A DNA stretch of 61,578 bases from a virus: the IMG/VR virus record IMGVR_UViG_3300032047_000009, positions 1 through 61,578 of that record. The stretch is one strand, 5' to 3'. Positions 8,143-17,154 of the stretch are shown here, piece by piece (positions within the stretch are counted from its first letter, which is position 1; each line of letters opens with the position of its first letter). Position numbers and translations under genes: made by a program. Below the pieces are notes generated by a model. It saw only the letters and a list, made by a program, of their open reading frames with translations, was not told the DNA's origin and made no database searches.

Positions 8143-10560
8143 TTATCTTGGATCAAATTGTTCTAATCCAAATCCACCTAAATTATCAAATCCTGCAGAT
8201 TCAAAATCTTTTGGTGGTTTTCCAGTTTGTCGCTGGTTTATAAGCTCACTTTGTTGTGTAGCTTGTATTTTTGTTCTTTTGTCTTTTCTGTTTTCTTTGT
8301 ATTCTTCTTTATTATTTATCACCTGTGTTTCAGCTTGTTTAAGCTGCATGTTAAGTTGAAACTCGTGAAACATTAATTCTTTTTTAATTTCAGCTTCTCT
8401 TTCAAGCTTTTGTATTTCAAATTGATGTTCTATTTCTGACATTTTAGCTTTACCTTGCATTATCACCTGTTCTTTCTGAGCTTCACTCTGAGCAGCAGCC
8501 TGCGCAGCTTGTGCATTTGATCTGCTTTGAGCTTCAATATTTTCCATTTGAAGTTGTCTATCTTTTTCAAACTTTTTCTTTCTTCTTAGTTTAAGTAATT
8601 GATTAGCAAGTTTTAAATTTTTAACCTCTCTCGCATCAATAGCATCTTCTATTTCTATTTGCTTTTGTTGTAATGCCATTTGAATATTATTTTCAAGAAT
8701 TTGTTTCTGTTCTTCATCTGGAGCTAATTCTAAAAATATACCAAAATCATGCAAATGTAACGTTTGTATTTCTTTTAAACTAGCCACATTAAATTTACCA
8801 ACACCATTTATAAATGCTTGAGTTGTATTTCCATATTGTAACACATCAGAAACTCTTAATGATATTGCTTCTGCTGTTTTTAAAGTTAAATATAATCCAG
8901 CTTGTAAAACATGCCTAGTAGCAACATTTGAATTAGCAGCGGCTATTTTTTGTAAACCTACTAAAGCATTTTTATCAGGCATACTACCATCTCTTGCTTC
9001 ATTTAAACCAGTCACATCTCTAATCATTTGTAAATAATAATTATAAGATTGAATTAAACTAGCTATTTTCTGTCCACCAGAAGATGATTGTAATTCTTGA
9101 ACTGGCATACGACTATGATTATATTCACCATCACCAGTCATAGATCTACCTATAACAGAACCCGTTTGGAAATACATGTTTAATGCTTCTTGTGGATTGT
9201 AATTAGTTCCGTTACCTAAATCTATTTCAGCTATACCATCAGCATCTAAATAAACACCATCCGGTACCATTCTTGATAATACTTGTTGTAATTTTAAATG
9301 AGTCAATTGAACCATATCAGCAAACGTTGTCATTCTACTTACTAAAGATTCTATTTTACCTTTATAAATACGTGGAGCAACAATACTATAAGATAGTTGT
9401 GCTTTTGTTATATCAGAATATGGTCTTGTCATATTTTCTGCTAACTTCCATTTAAGTAGTTTATTTGATCCAATTATTTTGGCACCTTCATAAATAACCT
9501 CTATTGATCTATTTACTTTTTGAAACCTGTTTTCTGCATTTTTTGGTGGATCAAATTGATCAGTCTTTTTTATAGATTTTTGTGAACCAGTTGATGTTTC
9601 TTTAATTTTATAAACTTGATTATTAAATGTTTTATATTCAAAATATAAAATATAAACGTAATTATTATCTGGAGAATCTGCAGAAGAATAAGACTTATTA
9701 TATAACATAGCACTATTGCTAGAGTCTTCTAGTTCTTTAATATCATCACTGTTTAATTCAGGATACTGTTTTTTCAAATCAATCAAGCTAACTCTTTTTA
9801 CCTCTCCTACATAATATATATCATCAAAGTATGGTGATTCAGTATATGAATAAACTAGATCAGCAGGATCTACATAATCTATTTTTATACCTTCAGAAGT
9901 ATTAAAACTATTTTTAACAGCTCCAATACCTAAAACAGCTAAATCATAATCTAATCTCTTTTTTAATAAATCATATTTATTATAGTCAAAAACATTATTT
10001 ATTGCTTCTTCTTCAGCTATTTCTATTGATTGTTTATAATCAAGTTGCATATGAAGTTCTAACTCTTCTTGTGTTTCTGGCAAAGTTTCTCTGTCATTAT
10101 TGTACATGTTAATTGAAAAAGAATCCTGTAACTCATCAAATAATGATTTGTTTTTCATGTCTCTAACAATAGAATCAACATAACTTGTTCTTGTATCTAT
10201 AGAAGCTTGATCTTGAGAATAAGCTTTTATATCATACATTCTTTCTGATATACCATTTACTACAATATCAACAAACTTAGGAATTATAGGTATTGGCTTC
10301 CAGTCTAAATTTAAATATGATAAATCACCATTAATTGATAATTCATCTTTATATTTTTGTATGCTCTGCTCTCCTCTAGCATAAAGCCTTAATCTGTGAA
10401 ATTGATCTCTATTAGCATAGTATCTAACAGAACCTGAATCTCTTTTAAACCATTCAGCTTCTATAGCTTTTGCAACTTCTAAACCATATGTAGATGAAGA
10501 TTTTTCACCATCACTAGCTGATTGGCTAGGAAACCGTCCTTTTGTTATTTGTTTTGACAT
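8143..10560 (-). CDS. portal protein
   Basis: An 805-residue protein that starts 3 nt after the terminase stop. Size and order (terminase, portal, scaffold, capsid) fit a podovirus portal. The central part contains the pattern usual for portals of Bacteroidota podoviruses: a wing region with VDPADLVYSYTESPYFDD, then RDVTGLNEARDGSMPDKNAL and KIAAANSNVATRHVLQAGLY, a stem region with many helices. Residues about 620-770 form a long charged coiled coil (EEQKQILENNIQMALQQKQ, then QLLKLRRKKKFEKDRQLQ), probably the barrel. Its role is to form the dodecameric DNA entry ring and dock terminase. Confidence 0.85.
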   Translation of the reverse strand: MSKQITKGRFPSQSASDGEKSSSTYGLEVAKAIEAEWFKRDSGSVRYYANRDQFHRLRLYARGEQSIQKYKDELSINGDLSYLNLDWKPIPIIPKFVDIVVNGISERMYDIKAYSQDQASIDTRTSYVDSIVRDMKNKSLFDELQDSFSINMYNNDRETLPETQEELELHMQLDYKQSIEIAEEEAINNVFDYNKYDLLKKRLDYDLAVLGIGAVKNSFNTSEGIKIDYVDPADLVYSYTESPYFDDIYYVGEVKRVSLIDLKKQYPELNSDDIKELEDSSNSAMLYNKSYSSADSPDNNYVYILYFEYKTFNNQVYKIKETSTGSQKSIKKTDQFDPPKNAENRFQKVNRSIEVIYEGAKIIGSNKLLKWKLAENMTRPYSDITKAQLSYSIVAPRIYKGKIESLVSRMTTFADMVQLTHLKLQQVLSRMVPDGVYLDADGIAEIDLGNGTNYNPQEALNMYFQTGSVIGRSMTGDGEYNHSRMPVQELQSSSGGQKIASLIQSYNYYLQMIRDVTGLNEARDGSMPDKNALVGLQKIAAANSNVATRHVLQAGLYLTLKTAEAISLRVSDVLQYGNTTQAFINGVGKFNVASLKEIQTLHLHDFGIFLELAPDEEQKQILENNIQMALQQKQIEIEDAIDAREVKNLKLANQLLKLRRKKKFEKDRQLQMENIEAQSRSNAQAAQAAAQSEAQKEQVIMQGKAKMSEIEHQFEIQKLEREAEIKKELMFHEFQLNMQLKQAETQVINNKEEYKENRKDKRTKIQATQQSELINQRQTGKPPKDFESAGFDNLGGFGLEQFDPR

Positions 10561-10563
10561 TAA

Positions 10564-12768
10564 TTATATTATTTTTGAAGAAAATCCTCTGTTATCGTAT
10601 TTTTTAAATCCAAAATCTAGTTTTTTAACTACTTTATCCGCTCTAGGAGTATATAAATGCCTATTACAAGCCATTATAGCTAATCCAGAACTTATAGTAG
10701 CATCAAATTTTGTTCTATTTGTTATATCAAACTTTGACCAATCATTTAATGTTCTATTAAAATACATAGAACCGTAAGATCCATCAGGTTTTATTCCTAC
10801 ATGTTGCTGTATATATGTTTCTATTGCAGCAGCATGAGCTTGTTTAATATCTTCACCTGTATTAGGTATACCACCAACTTCTTTTTCTGTTGTTGATAAT
10901 CTACTATATGTTTTATCAGGTCTATTCATAGAATACCCTCTATAACCTCTTCTTTTTAAGTAATAAAGTAAACGAGGTTTGTTGTTTTCAGCTAATAGTG
11001 GCATCCCATAAAAAACTAAAGACATAAGTACATCTTCAAAGAATATTTCTGCAGTTTGTGGTCTTGCAACATATTCTAAAAAAAATGTATTTATTGGCGC
11101 ATCTTCCATGCTAAATTTAGTTAAACCATGTAAAGAACCTTTAGATCCTCTTCTGTCAACAGTACCTGATATATCATAAGAGTCACAACCAAAAGCACCA
11201 ATATGTTCATTACCTGGTTTTTTAAAACCATTTTTCATTACAACATTGTTTTGTAAATTCATTTGTGGAATCCATGAAATATAAAATCTACCTTTCATAT
11301 CGGGATAAAAATTAACCTCAGTATCCTTAACTCCATTTTTCCATTGAAAATTACCTCTAGTAACAATACCACTACTTTTTAAATCTTCGTTGTAATCTAT
11401 TTGCTCATATAATTTAACTAAGTTAAATATACTATTTTTTGTTTCATCTCTAAAAGCATGTTCCTCTGTTCTTGGAAACTGTCTATAAAACTCATTTAAA
11501 GCATCATGATTGCTTTTTAAACCATCTGCTTCATTTTCCCAATGTTCAATGACCCCGATGTCGATAGTTTCACCATGAGGTCCAATAGCTGCTTCTTTTG
11601 GTGTGTCGAATACAGGTAATCCATAAGTATCAATGAATCCTTCGTAATTCCATTCCATAGGTATAAACAAACTATATAATCCAGAGCGAGTCTGTCCATT
11701 TTTATTTCTTTTTGTGACGTCTGAATCATAATATAATTGTTTAAAATTATTTCCACCTTTATCAAGAGAGTTACTTGTTGAACCCATCATACATTTACCT
11801 ATAATTCTACTACCTAACCTCAAGGTTGTTTTTGTAACCCTCCAGTTATTCAATATGTTTTCTGGTCTTTCCCATTTTCCAGCTTCATCATGTACAAGAA
11901 GTGCAAGCTTTTCACCATCATAACTGTTATCACCCGTATTTTTCCAATCAATGGTTGTATCTAATCCCTCCATTTCTTGAGGTTTATCTTTAGATTCTAG
12001 TCTTTTACGTGTAAATTTTGATGCAGGTACTCTATATGCAAGCTCAGTTTTAGGTCGATCCATACCATCTTGTATAGGTCTAAAAAAAAATGGATAATTA
12101 ATCGATATTGGTACTACTTTATCTGTAAACATTTTTTTAGCATCAGCTCCAGATTTAGACAATATACCATAGCGTGCGTCAGAAGATATAGTTGCTAAGT
12201 TGACAGTTTCTCCTGATGCCATAAATGAAAAACCTGAACGTCTATTTTTAAGATAGCACATTCCATAACATCGTTTATCTGCTTTACATGCTTCCCAGAA
12301 AATAAAGAATAATCTGTTTGCTTCTCTAAAATCAGGTCTTCCGACATCAATTTTTGTCCATTGCAAGTACATATAATGAGTCCCAGTAATATAAGTAGAA
12401 TTGCCCTTATTATTGAACCAATGACCTTCTTCACGTCTCGTAAACTCTCTGTCAATATATTTATGCCATTTTTCTTTAAATTCATTTGGTAGTTCTTTCC
12501 AGTCAAATATACTTTTAATTCTTTTTAGTTCCTTAGGATATTCGTGTTGTTGCCATTTATTGTTTTCATTAGAAACTTTTTGTGTTTTAGGCAATGCTAT
12601 TTTTAAGTTCTGTATGCTATACACATCTCCTATTTCACCTGTTTTACTTATAACTACTAAATCATATTCTTTGTTATAACCATACTCCCATTTTTTTGAT
12701 TTATTCAATCTATTAATAGTAGTTTTTTTAATAGGTTCTATTATTTTATATAAACTTTGTTCGTACAT
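10564..12768 (-). CDS. terL: terminase large subunit
   Basis: A 734-residue packaging ATPase-nuclease. A Walker A-like sequence KNRRSGFSF lies at residues 174-182, of the deviant type found in many TerL proteins. Walker B LALLVHDEAG lies at about 288-297 with the DE pair. The coupling motif region follows as MMGSTSNS (about 327-334). The nuclease half shows an acidic site at GCDSYD (about 527-532) and further acidic residues near FFEDV (about 576-580). Residues 1-60 are an extra N-terminal segment (SLYKIIEPIKK, then DLVVISKTG) ahead of the usual terminase core; it resembles the start of the GroES-like protein two genes upstream. The start codon overlaps the stop of the 90-residue gene. Confidence 0.9.
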   Translation of the reverse strand: MYEQSLYKIIEPIKKTTINRLNKSKKWEYGYNKEYDLVVISKTGEIGDVYSIQNLKIALPKTQKVSNENNKWQQHEYPKELKRIKSIFDWKELPNEFKEKWHKYIDREFTRREEGHWFNNKGNSTYITGTHYMYLQWTKIDVGRPDFREANRLFFIFWEACKADKRCYGMCYLKNRRSGFSFMASGETVNLATISSDARYGILSKSGADAKKMFTDKVVPISINYPFFFRPIQDGMDRPKTELAYRVPASKFTRKRLESKDKPQEMEGLDTTIDWKNTGDNSYDGEKLALLVHDEAGKWERPENILNNWRVTKTTLRLGSRIIGKCMMGSTSNSLDKGGNNFKQLYYDSDVTKRNKNGQTRSGLYSLFIPMEWNYEGFIDTYGLPVFDTPKEAAIGPHGETIDIGVIEHWENEADGLKSNHDALNEFYRQFPRTEEHAFRDETKNSIFNLVKLYEQIDYNEDLKSSGIVTRGNFQWKNGVKDTEVNFYPDMKGRFYISWIPQMNLQNNVVMKNGFKKPGNEHIGAFGCDSYDISGTVDRRGSKGSLHGLTKFSMEDAPINTFFLEYVARPQTAEIFFEDVLMSLVFYGMPLLAENNKPRLLYYLKRRGYRGYSMNRPDKTYSRLSTTEKEVGGIPNTGEDIKQAHAAAIETYIQQHVGIKPDGSYGSMYFNRTLNDWSKFDITNRTKFDATISSGLAIMACNRHLYTPRADKVVKKLDFGFKKYDNRGFSSKII

Positions 12769-13040
12769 TATTTAGATCTTCTTTCAGCAAAACCTTTAAA
12801 ACTCTGTTCTTTTTTTTCTATAGGTTTATTTTCTAATAAACTTTCTTCTTCCTGTATCCTATTTAGTATTTCAAAAGCATCAAATATAGCTAGTTTTTTT
12901 GTAGCAGCAGCATTCTTTAATCTATCAGCAGATATATCATCATCTGAATCTACTATAGGTTCTTTAGCTACTTTTATTAATTCATCTACAGCTTTATGTC
13001 CAGCTTGGATTATATTCTTTTTCGTGTCCTTGACGTTCAT
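12768..13040 (-). CDS. probable small terminase subunit
   Basis: A 90-residue helical protein whose stop overlaps the terminase large-subunit start by one base (TAATG). It contains DDDISADRLKNAAATKKLA and FDAFEILNRIQEEE, a helix-rich pattern I associate with small proteins directly ahead of terL in marine phages. It ends with the basic tail GFAERRSK. Position and size fit a small terminase subunit that recognises DNA and loads TerL. No helix-turn-helix is obvious, so the call rests mainly on order. Confidence 0.5.
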   Translation of the reverse strand: MNVKDTKKNIIQAGHKAVDELIKVAKEPIVDSDDDISADRLKNAAATKKLAIFDAFEILNRIQEEESLLENKPIEKKEQSFKGFAERRSK

Positions 13041-13581
13041 ATTTTATACAAATTGATTTAATTGGAACTCTATATAGTCTTTCGTTATCTATAATAAATT
13101 CATATTCACTATTTGGAGTAAATCCAATTAGTGTATTTTTTTTAATAATTTTATTGTTTTCTATATACTTAACGATACCTATTAATTCACTTTCCTTTTC
13201 TGTAGAAAAAAACTTATTTTTTTCAATAGGTTTTACAAAACAAAAATCATCAATTGATTTCCATGTTTTATTTTGTTTATACATGAAAATTTGATCTAAA
13301 TAAATAAAATACTTATTTTCTTTAAAGTAAGATGAACTATCTACTTCTTCACCTCTTATATTATTATATCTTCTAAATATATTATGATGAACTATTACTT
13401 CATCTCCTATTTTTATATTTGTTTTTATGTTTTTAGGTACAGATAATATAATTGCATTTCTATTAACATATCTATGATCTTGTATCTCGGTATTTAATAT
13501 TAAGTTTTTTTCACCTACTTTTTTAATATTATTATATCTTGATTTAATAGGTTCAACAATAAAAGCATATAAACTTTGCAT
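12994..13581 (-). CDS. GroES-like beta-barrel protein
   Basis: A 195-residue protein. It begins MQSLYAFIVEPIKSRY and contains NAIILSVPKNIKTNIKIGDE followed by VIVHHNIFRRYNN, and then a second beta-rich part (LIGIVKYIENNKIIKK). The pattern of a short barrel with an IKIGDEVI turn is like that of chaperonin-10 proteins, so it may be a divergent co-chaperonin. It overlaps the next gene by 47 nt, showing tight packing. It is distinct from the clear GroES gene at 17592-17849. The function is uncertain. Confidence 0.45.
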   Translation of the reverse strand: MQSLYAFIVEPIKSRYNNIKKVGEKNLILNTEIQDHRYVNRNAIILSVPKNIKTNIKIGDEVIVHHNIFRRYNNIRGEEVDSSSYFKENKYFIYLDQIFMYKQNKTWKSIDDFCFVKPIEKNKFFSTEKESELIGIVKYIENNKIIKKNTLIGFTPNSEYEFIIDNERLYRVPIKSICIKYERQGHEKEYNPSWT

Positions 13582-13799
13582 TAATATTGTAAATTATATT
13601 CTACACTAACAGCCATATTTTTATTAAAATCTTTCCAAGGTAGTATTTCACCTTGTTTTTTTATAAATATACTAAATTTTTCTTCTTTTTCAATAATATC
13701 ACATATAATATGGCCACCATATACTTCTTGGCCAACTGCATAGTGCATTGCAGAGTCTTTATAGTCTCTGCCTACACTTATTTTTCTAATTAAATTCAT
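13581..13799 (-). CDS. small conserved phage protein, unknown function
   Basis: A 72-residue protein beginning MNLIRKISVGRDYKDSAMHY and continuing with AVGQEVYGGHIICDIIEKEE. The pattern is familiar from small proteins in marine phage late regions. It is probably a small beta-barrel. Its stop overlaps the start of the GroES-like gene by one base, and it follows the holin gene by 3 nt, so it is translationally coupled in this block. No function is recognised. Confidence 0.55.
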   Translation of the reverse strand: MNLIRKISVGRDYKDSAMHYAVGQEVYGGHIICDIIEKEEKFSIFIKKQGEILPWKDFNKNMAVSVEYNLQY

Positions 13800-13802
13800 A
13801 TT

Positions 13803-14264
13803 TTATTTTTTAAATATACTTGCTGCTTTTTCTCCACTTCGTCCTCCAAAATAAGCTAATACAACTGACATCATAACTTTTTCAAAAGTATCGTTCCATG
13901 TTTCACCTATATGGAATGGTATTGATTCTACACTATCTAATATACCCGCTAATGAAAATATAACAATACACCACACTAAAACTAGCGGACGTACGTTTTT
14001 TGAAAGCCATGAATCTGACATAGAATCTGCTTGCCATCTTGAAGTGATGCTTTCCATTTCTTTATTTTGTTGTTCAAATATAAGCTGTTGTAATTTTATT
14101 TTATCGTCATTACTTACGTCAGATTTACCTATTGCTGCTATAGCTTCTGCTGGTGTTGAAGCTCCACTAATTAAATTACCTAAAGTAGGGTTTACTAACG
14201 ATGCAGCACCAAATAAAAGTTTACCTACAGTAGTTTGTGCAAATTTCTTTTTTTTATCACTCAT
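13803..14264 (-). CDS. holin (3-TM holin superfamily-like)
   Basis: A 153-residue membrane protein. Residues about 65-90 are a charged helix (NKEMESITSRWQADSMSDSW) leading into WLSKNVRPLVLVWCIVIF and a first membrane span (about 91-110). A second hydrophobic segment lies near MMSVVLAYFGGRSGEKAA close to the C-terminus. This arrangement is characteristic of the phage 3-TM holin family, whose members open the inner membrane at lysis. The muralytic enzyme is not adjacent; the M15 peptidase at 54058-54513 and the 3D-domain protein at 42576-42926 are candidates. Confidence 0.7.
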   Translation of the reverse strand: MSDKKKKFAQTTVGKLLFGAASLVNPTLGNLISGASTPAEAIAAIGKSDVSNDDKIKLQQLIFEQQNKEMESITSRWQADSMSDSWLSKNVRPLVLVWCIVIFSLAGILDSVESIPFHIGETWNDTFEKVMMSVVLAYFGGRSGEKAASIFKK

Positions 14265-14270
14265 TTTATT

Positions 14271-14423
14271 TTATTTATATGGAAACATTTCATTTAAACG
14301 TTTTTTTCTACCTTCACAACCACATGGAATATTCAAACCTTTAGAAACTTTATCTACAATAGTTTTAATGCCACTGGCTTTTGTTATTTTTTCTACAGTA
14401 TCTCCTAAACCTTTTGATTTCAT
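14271..14423 (-). CDS. small protein with CGC motif, unknown function
   Basis: A 50-residue ORF. It begins ATG at 14423, 3 nt after the stop of the metallopeptidase-motif gene, and ends 6 nt before the holin start, so it fills the gap exactly. The C-terminus NIPCGCEGRKKRLNEMFPYK, with a CGC pair followed by basic residues, is a pattern I have seen in short proteins near the holin in marine phages. No function can be assigned. Confidence 0.55.
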   Translation of the reverse strand: MKSKGLGDTVEKITKASGIKTIVDKVSKGLNIPCGCEGRKKRLNEMFPYK

Positions 14424-14426
14424 ATT

Positions 14427-15818
14427 TTAATCTAATATTGATTGTAAAAATTTTATTCTATTTCTTTTAGCTAATCCTGGATCTTCTTTTTTATTTTCTT
14501 CTTGGAAGTCTATTCCTCTAAAAAGCATTCCTCCTTTAAATTTACCTTCTTTTTTTGATTCTAACAAATTTTGCTCAAACCATGCACCAAACTCCATGTT
14601 TTGGTTTTTATAAGGATTAGGACCCCTTGTTGAAAATTTGGTTTTATAAGCTAAACCTAAAACAGCATCTAAACCAGAAAGGTGAGTTGGGTTTGTAGGT
14701 GATTCTTGACCAAAAGCAAAACCACGTGTTCCTGGGGCTATTGTTGGCACTTTACCTACAGGATACTCTGTTGCGTGTAAACCTTCATGTAACAATATGT
14801 TTTCAACATTGTCAATACTTTCTGAAGGGAGGAAAAATGCTGAACCCGTACCTCGATTTTGAGCCATTCTATGACTTAAATGAATTGTTTTTGAACCAAC
14901 ATCATATGAACCTATAGTGCCAAGGCCTGTGAATTTTCCTTTTTCATCATGAAAAACAGGTCTCGATAAACCAAAGTTTAATTGTTCCTCTAAATTATAT
15001 CTATTAAAATCTCTAGCATGATATGAATACTTATCTGTGTTATATTTTCCTCTAGATTTATCTAATTCATTTACTTTTATAAAATCTTTATCCTTTGTGT
15101 CTAAAACGGTTCTATAAATATTTTCTGGATAATATTTATCATAATATTTATCATACGCGTAGTATCCTTGTCTAGGATTATGTTGAATTTGATACGTATT
15201 TTCATTTTCTTCACTTCGATAAGAATAATATTTTTGATTAATATTAGAAACTGAATCTTTAGGTTTTATTTTGTTTCTAATGTTAATGAAATTATCTATT
15301 TTATCAAGTATACGATTATTGTATGATTCTTCTGATAATACACTATATGTATCAAAATTTACATTTTCATTTATTAATTTAACAAGCTTTTTATTTCTTT
15401 CTTCTGAAAATCTTTTAATTAATGCATTGTTTTTTATTTCACCTAAATTAAAGTTTAGTATTGTACGATTCTTGTGATAATTAGGATCATATCTTTCTAT
15501 GCTCTCACTTTTTTCTATACCTTCTTTATTAAAAAAATCTCTATATCTTAATGCTAATTTTAATCTATTAGATTCTTTTATTTTTAAATTTGATTTTGAA
15601 TTTTTTTCAAAAAATTGTTTATAATTTTGATATTCTTCTTGCGTGGGCGCTTTGTCAAAATCTATATTATCAGAAAAATATGTTCTTTTATCCTCGTATT
15701 TAGGTAGTTTGTTTTTATCAATTCTTTTAGTTACCAATGAATTAACAGATCTTTTTAATCTTGGTTTGGCTTTAAATTTTTTTAATAATTTAAGTATATT
15801 AGGATCTAGTTCTTCCAT
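14427..15818 (-). CDS. putative virion-associated metallopeptidase (HEGLH motif)
   Basis: A 463-residue protein. The first 270 residues are Lys/Asn/Tyr-rich and probably extended. A zincin motif, HEGLHATEY, lies at residues 344-352 after a hydrophobic beta strand (NVENILLHEGLH). A possible third ligand is a Glu in NMEFGAWFEQNL, about 65 residues further on. The N-terminus (MEELDPNILKLLKKFK) resembles that of the next gene (MENFDPEIFDFIKNFKK), suggesting a common targeting peptide. Such proteins can be structural or ejected enzymes. The peptidase activity is inferred from the motif only. Confidence 0.55.
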   Translation of the reverse strand: MEELDPNILKLLKKFKAKPRLKRSVNSLVTKRIDKNKLPKYEDKRTYFSDNIDFDKAPTQEEYQNYKQFFEKNSKSNLKIKESNRLKLALRYRDFFNKEGIEKSESIERYDPNYHKNRTILNFNLGEIKNNALIKRFSEERNKKLVKLINENVNFDTYSVLSEESYNNRILDKIDNFINIRNKIKPKDSVSNINQKYYSYRSEENENTYQIQHNPRQGYYAYDKYYDKYYPENIYRTVLDTKDKDFIKVNELDKSRGKYNTDKYSYHARDFNRYNLEEQLNFGLSRPVFHDEKGKFTGLGTIGSYDVGSKTIHLSHRMAQNRGTGSAFFLPSESIDNVENILLHEGLHATEYPVGKVPTIAPGTRGFAFGQESPTNPTHLSGLDAVLGLAYKTKFSTRGPNPYKNQNMEFGAWFEQNLLESKKEGKFKGGMLFRGIDFQEENKKEDPGLAKRNRIKFLQSILD

Positions 15819-16682
15819 TTATTTTTTTGATAATTTATACTTACCTTTTTCTTCTTTTATATATCTTCTATCATATATTTCAAATTCATCTACTATACTT
15901 TCTAATGGTCCTTTAAAATCATACTTATCATATATAGATATATATTTTTCTTTTTTATCTTTATCATATCCAACACTAACTTGAAAATTTTGTAGTGGAT
16001 CTATTCCTTCAAATTTATCAGATTCCATAAAACCTTCACGTATATAAGGAGTAAGTCCTTCCACATTTACAGTATCACCTACTTTTTTATTTTCTATTTT
16101 TTTTAACAATTTTTCATAATCAATAACATCATCACTTAAAGCATAATATTTAGCATTAGGGTTTTTTGATTTAGTAGGTTTGTATTTATTTTGCTTAATA
16201 ATATATTTATTTTTAGTTTCTAAACCTAAAGACATAGCCCAAGCTTCATCACCTATTGTGTAGTCACCATCTTTATCTAAAGAAGGAGGAGTTGTGTTAT
16301 TTATTCCTAATTTTTTACCCATTAAACTAATCATTGTAGTTGTCATAGTAGTGATGTTTGGATAACTCAAGGGTCTTACGTTATCAAATATAAACTGTTT
16401 ATTCTCTTTTGATATATCAGAAAAATCTGTGTATTGAGACATTTTATCCATTATAAAATCGCTAACATTGTCCACTGCTTTAGCACCACGCTTTAATGCT
16501 GGAAAAACAATATCATCATCTAAAACATTACCGCCTCTTCCTGAATTAGAAAATTGTAAATCTTGAGTTTCTTTTATTTGATTTTTAATTAAACTATTAC
16601 CAAAACCTATATTATTATTTATAGATTTATTTTTTTTAAAGTTTTTTATAAAATCAAATATTTCAGGATCAAAGTTTTCCAC
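15819..16682 (-). CDS. hypothetical protein, N-terminal relative of adjacent gene
   Basis: A 287-residue Lys/Asn/Asp-rich protein of unknown function. Its first 17 residues match in pattern the start of the following 463-residue protein (acidic, DP, then a phenylalanine/leucine-rich basic helix), so both may be packaged or cleaved by the same machinery. A segment GDEAWAMSLGLETKNKY lies near the middle. The stop abuts the next start exactly. It may be a virion or ejected protein; no motif supports an activity. Confidence 0.55.
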   Translation of the reverse strand: MENFDPEIFDFIKNFKKNKSINNNIGFGNSLIKNQIKETQDLQFSNSGRGGNVLDDDIVFPALKRGAKAVDNVSDFIMDKMSQYTDFSDISKENKQFIFDNVRPLSYPNITTMTTTMISLMGKKLGINNTTPPSLDKDGDYTIGDEAWAMSLGLETKNKYIIKQNKYKPTKSKNPNAKYYALSDDVIDYEKLLKKIENKKVGDTVNVEGLTPYIREGFMESDKFEGIDPLQNFQVSVGYDKDKKEKYISIYDKYDFKGPLESIVDEFEIYDRRYIKEEKGKYKLSKK

Positions 16683-16795
16683 TATTTTTTCTTATTAGGA
16701 ACGCAATTAGGAACATTTCTACCACCTTTTTTTTTCATACCTACCATTTGGTAACCTTTCCAACATGGATTCTTTTTTGATTTCTTTTTTGCCAT
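16682..16795 (-). CDS. very small basic protein (CWKGY motif)
   Basis: A 37-residue protein. I chose the ATG at 16795 (MAKKKSKKNPCWKGYQMVG) over a longer upstream extension because the extension lies inside the neighbouring gene in another frame. The sequence CWKGYQMVGMKKKGGR then NVPNCV is a recurring pattern in small basic proteins of marine phages. It may bind DNA or the capsid interior. Its stop overlaps the next start. Confidence 0.6.
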   Translation of the reverse strand: MAKKKSKKNPCWKGYQMVGMKKKGGRNVPNCVPNKKK

Positions 16796-16805
16796 AATTA
16801 TAATT

Positions 16806-17063
16806 TTAACATTTCCAACGTCTTCTAGCTGCTTTGCCTCTTTCACCTGTCCAACCTTTTGATCTAGCACAAAAAGATTTTCTACGTTTAGCTGCTTTGC
16901 TGCCTTTTTTTACTTTGCCTGTTACAGCGGTTTTTAATTTACTACCAGGGTTGTTTTTTCTATACTTTTTTACACCAGCTTTAGTCATACCGGCGCCTTC
17001 TTTAACAGTACGAAAGTTTCTACTTTTACCTTTAGTAGTTTTTCTTACTCTTTTTGCAGGCAT
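16806..17063 (-). CDS. small basic protein (GMTxxGV...NPGSKLKTAV family)
   Basis: An 85-residue protein, about one third Lys/Arg. It contains GAGMTKAGVKKYRKNNPGSK then LKTAVTGKV and SKAAKRRKSFCARSKGW, a pattern I recognise from a conserved family of small proteins in marine phages and phage-like contigs (DUF6321-like). It is likely nucleic acid-binding, perhaps packaged with DNA. The start overlaps the preceding 24-residue gene by TAATG. The family function is not established. Confidence 0.65.
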   Translation of the reverse strand: MPAKRVRKTTKGKSRNFRTVKEGAGMTKAGVKKYRKNNPGSKLKTAVTGKVKKGSKAAKRRKSFCARSKGWTGERGKAARRRWKC

Positions 17064-17137
17064 TATTTCTTAGATTTTTTCTTAGATTTTTTCTTTGAGA
17101 TTTTTTTAACTAATTTTGATTTTTTTCCGTAAGGCAT
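17063..17137 (-). CDS. 24-residue lysine-rich peptide
   Basis: A very short ORF, MPYGKKSKLVKKISKKKSKK and four more residues, starting at 17137. Its TAA overlaps the ATG of the next basic protein, and the ATG lies 17 nt after the stop of the winged-helix gene, so it fits exactly into the late operon. The tandem KKKSKKKSKK run and the coupling suggest translation, but a peptide this small could be chance. Confidence 0.45.
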   Translation of the reverse strand: MPYGKKSKLVKKISKKKSKKKSKK

Positions 17138-17154
17138 AATTTTAATTTTAAGGT

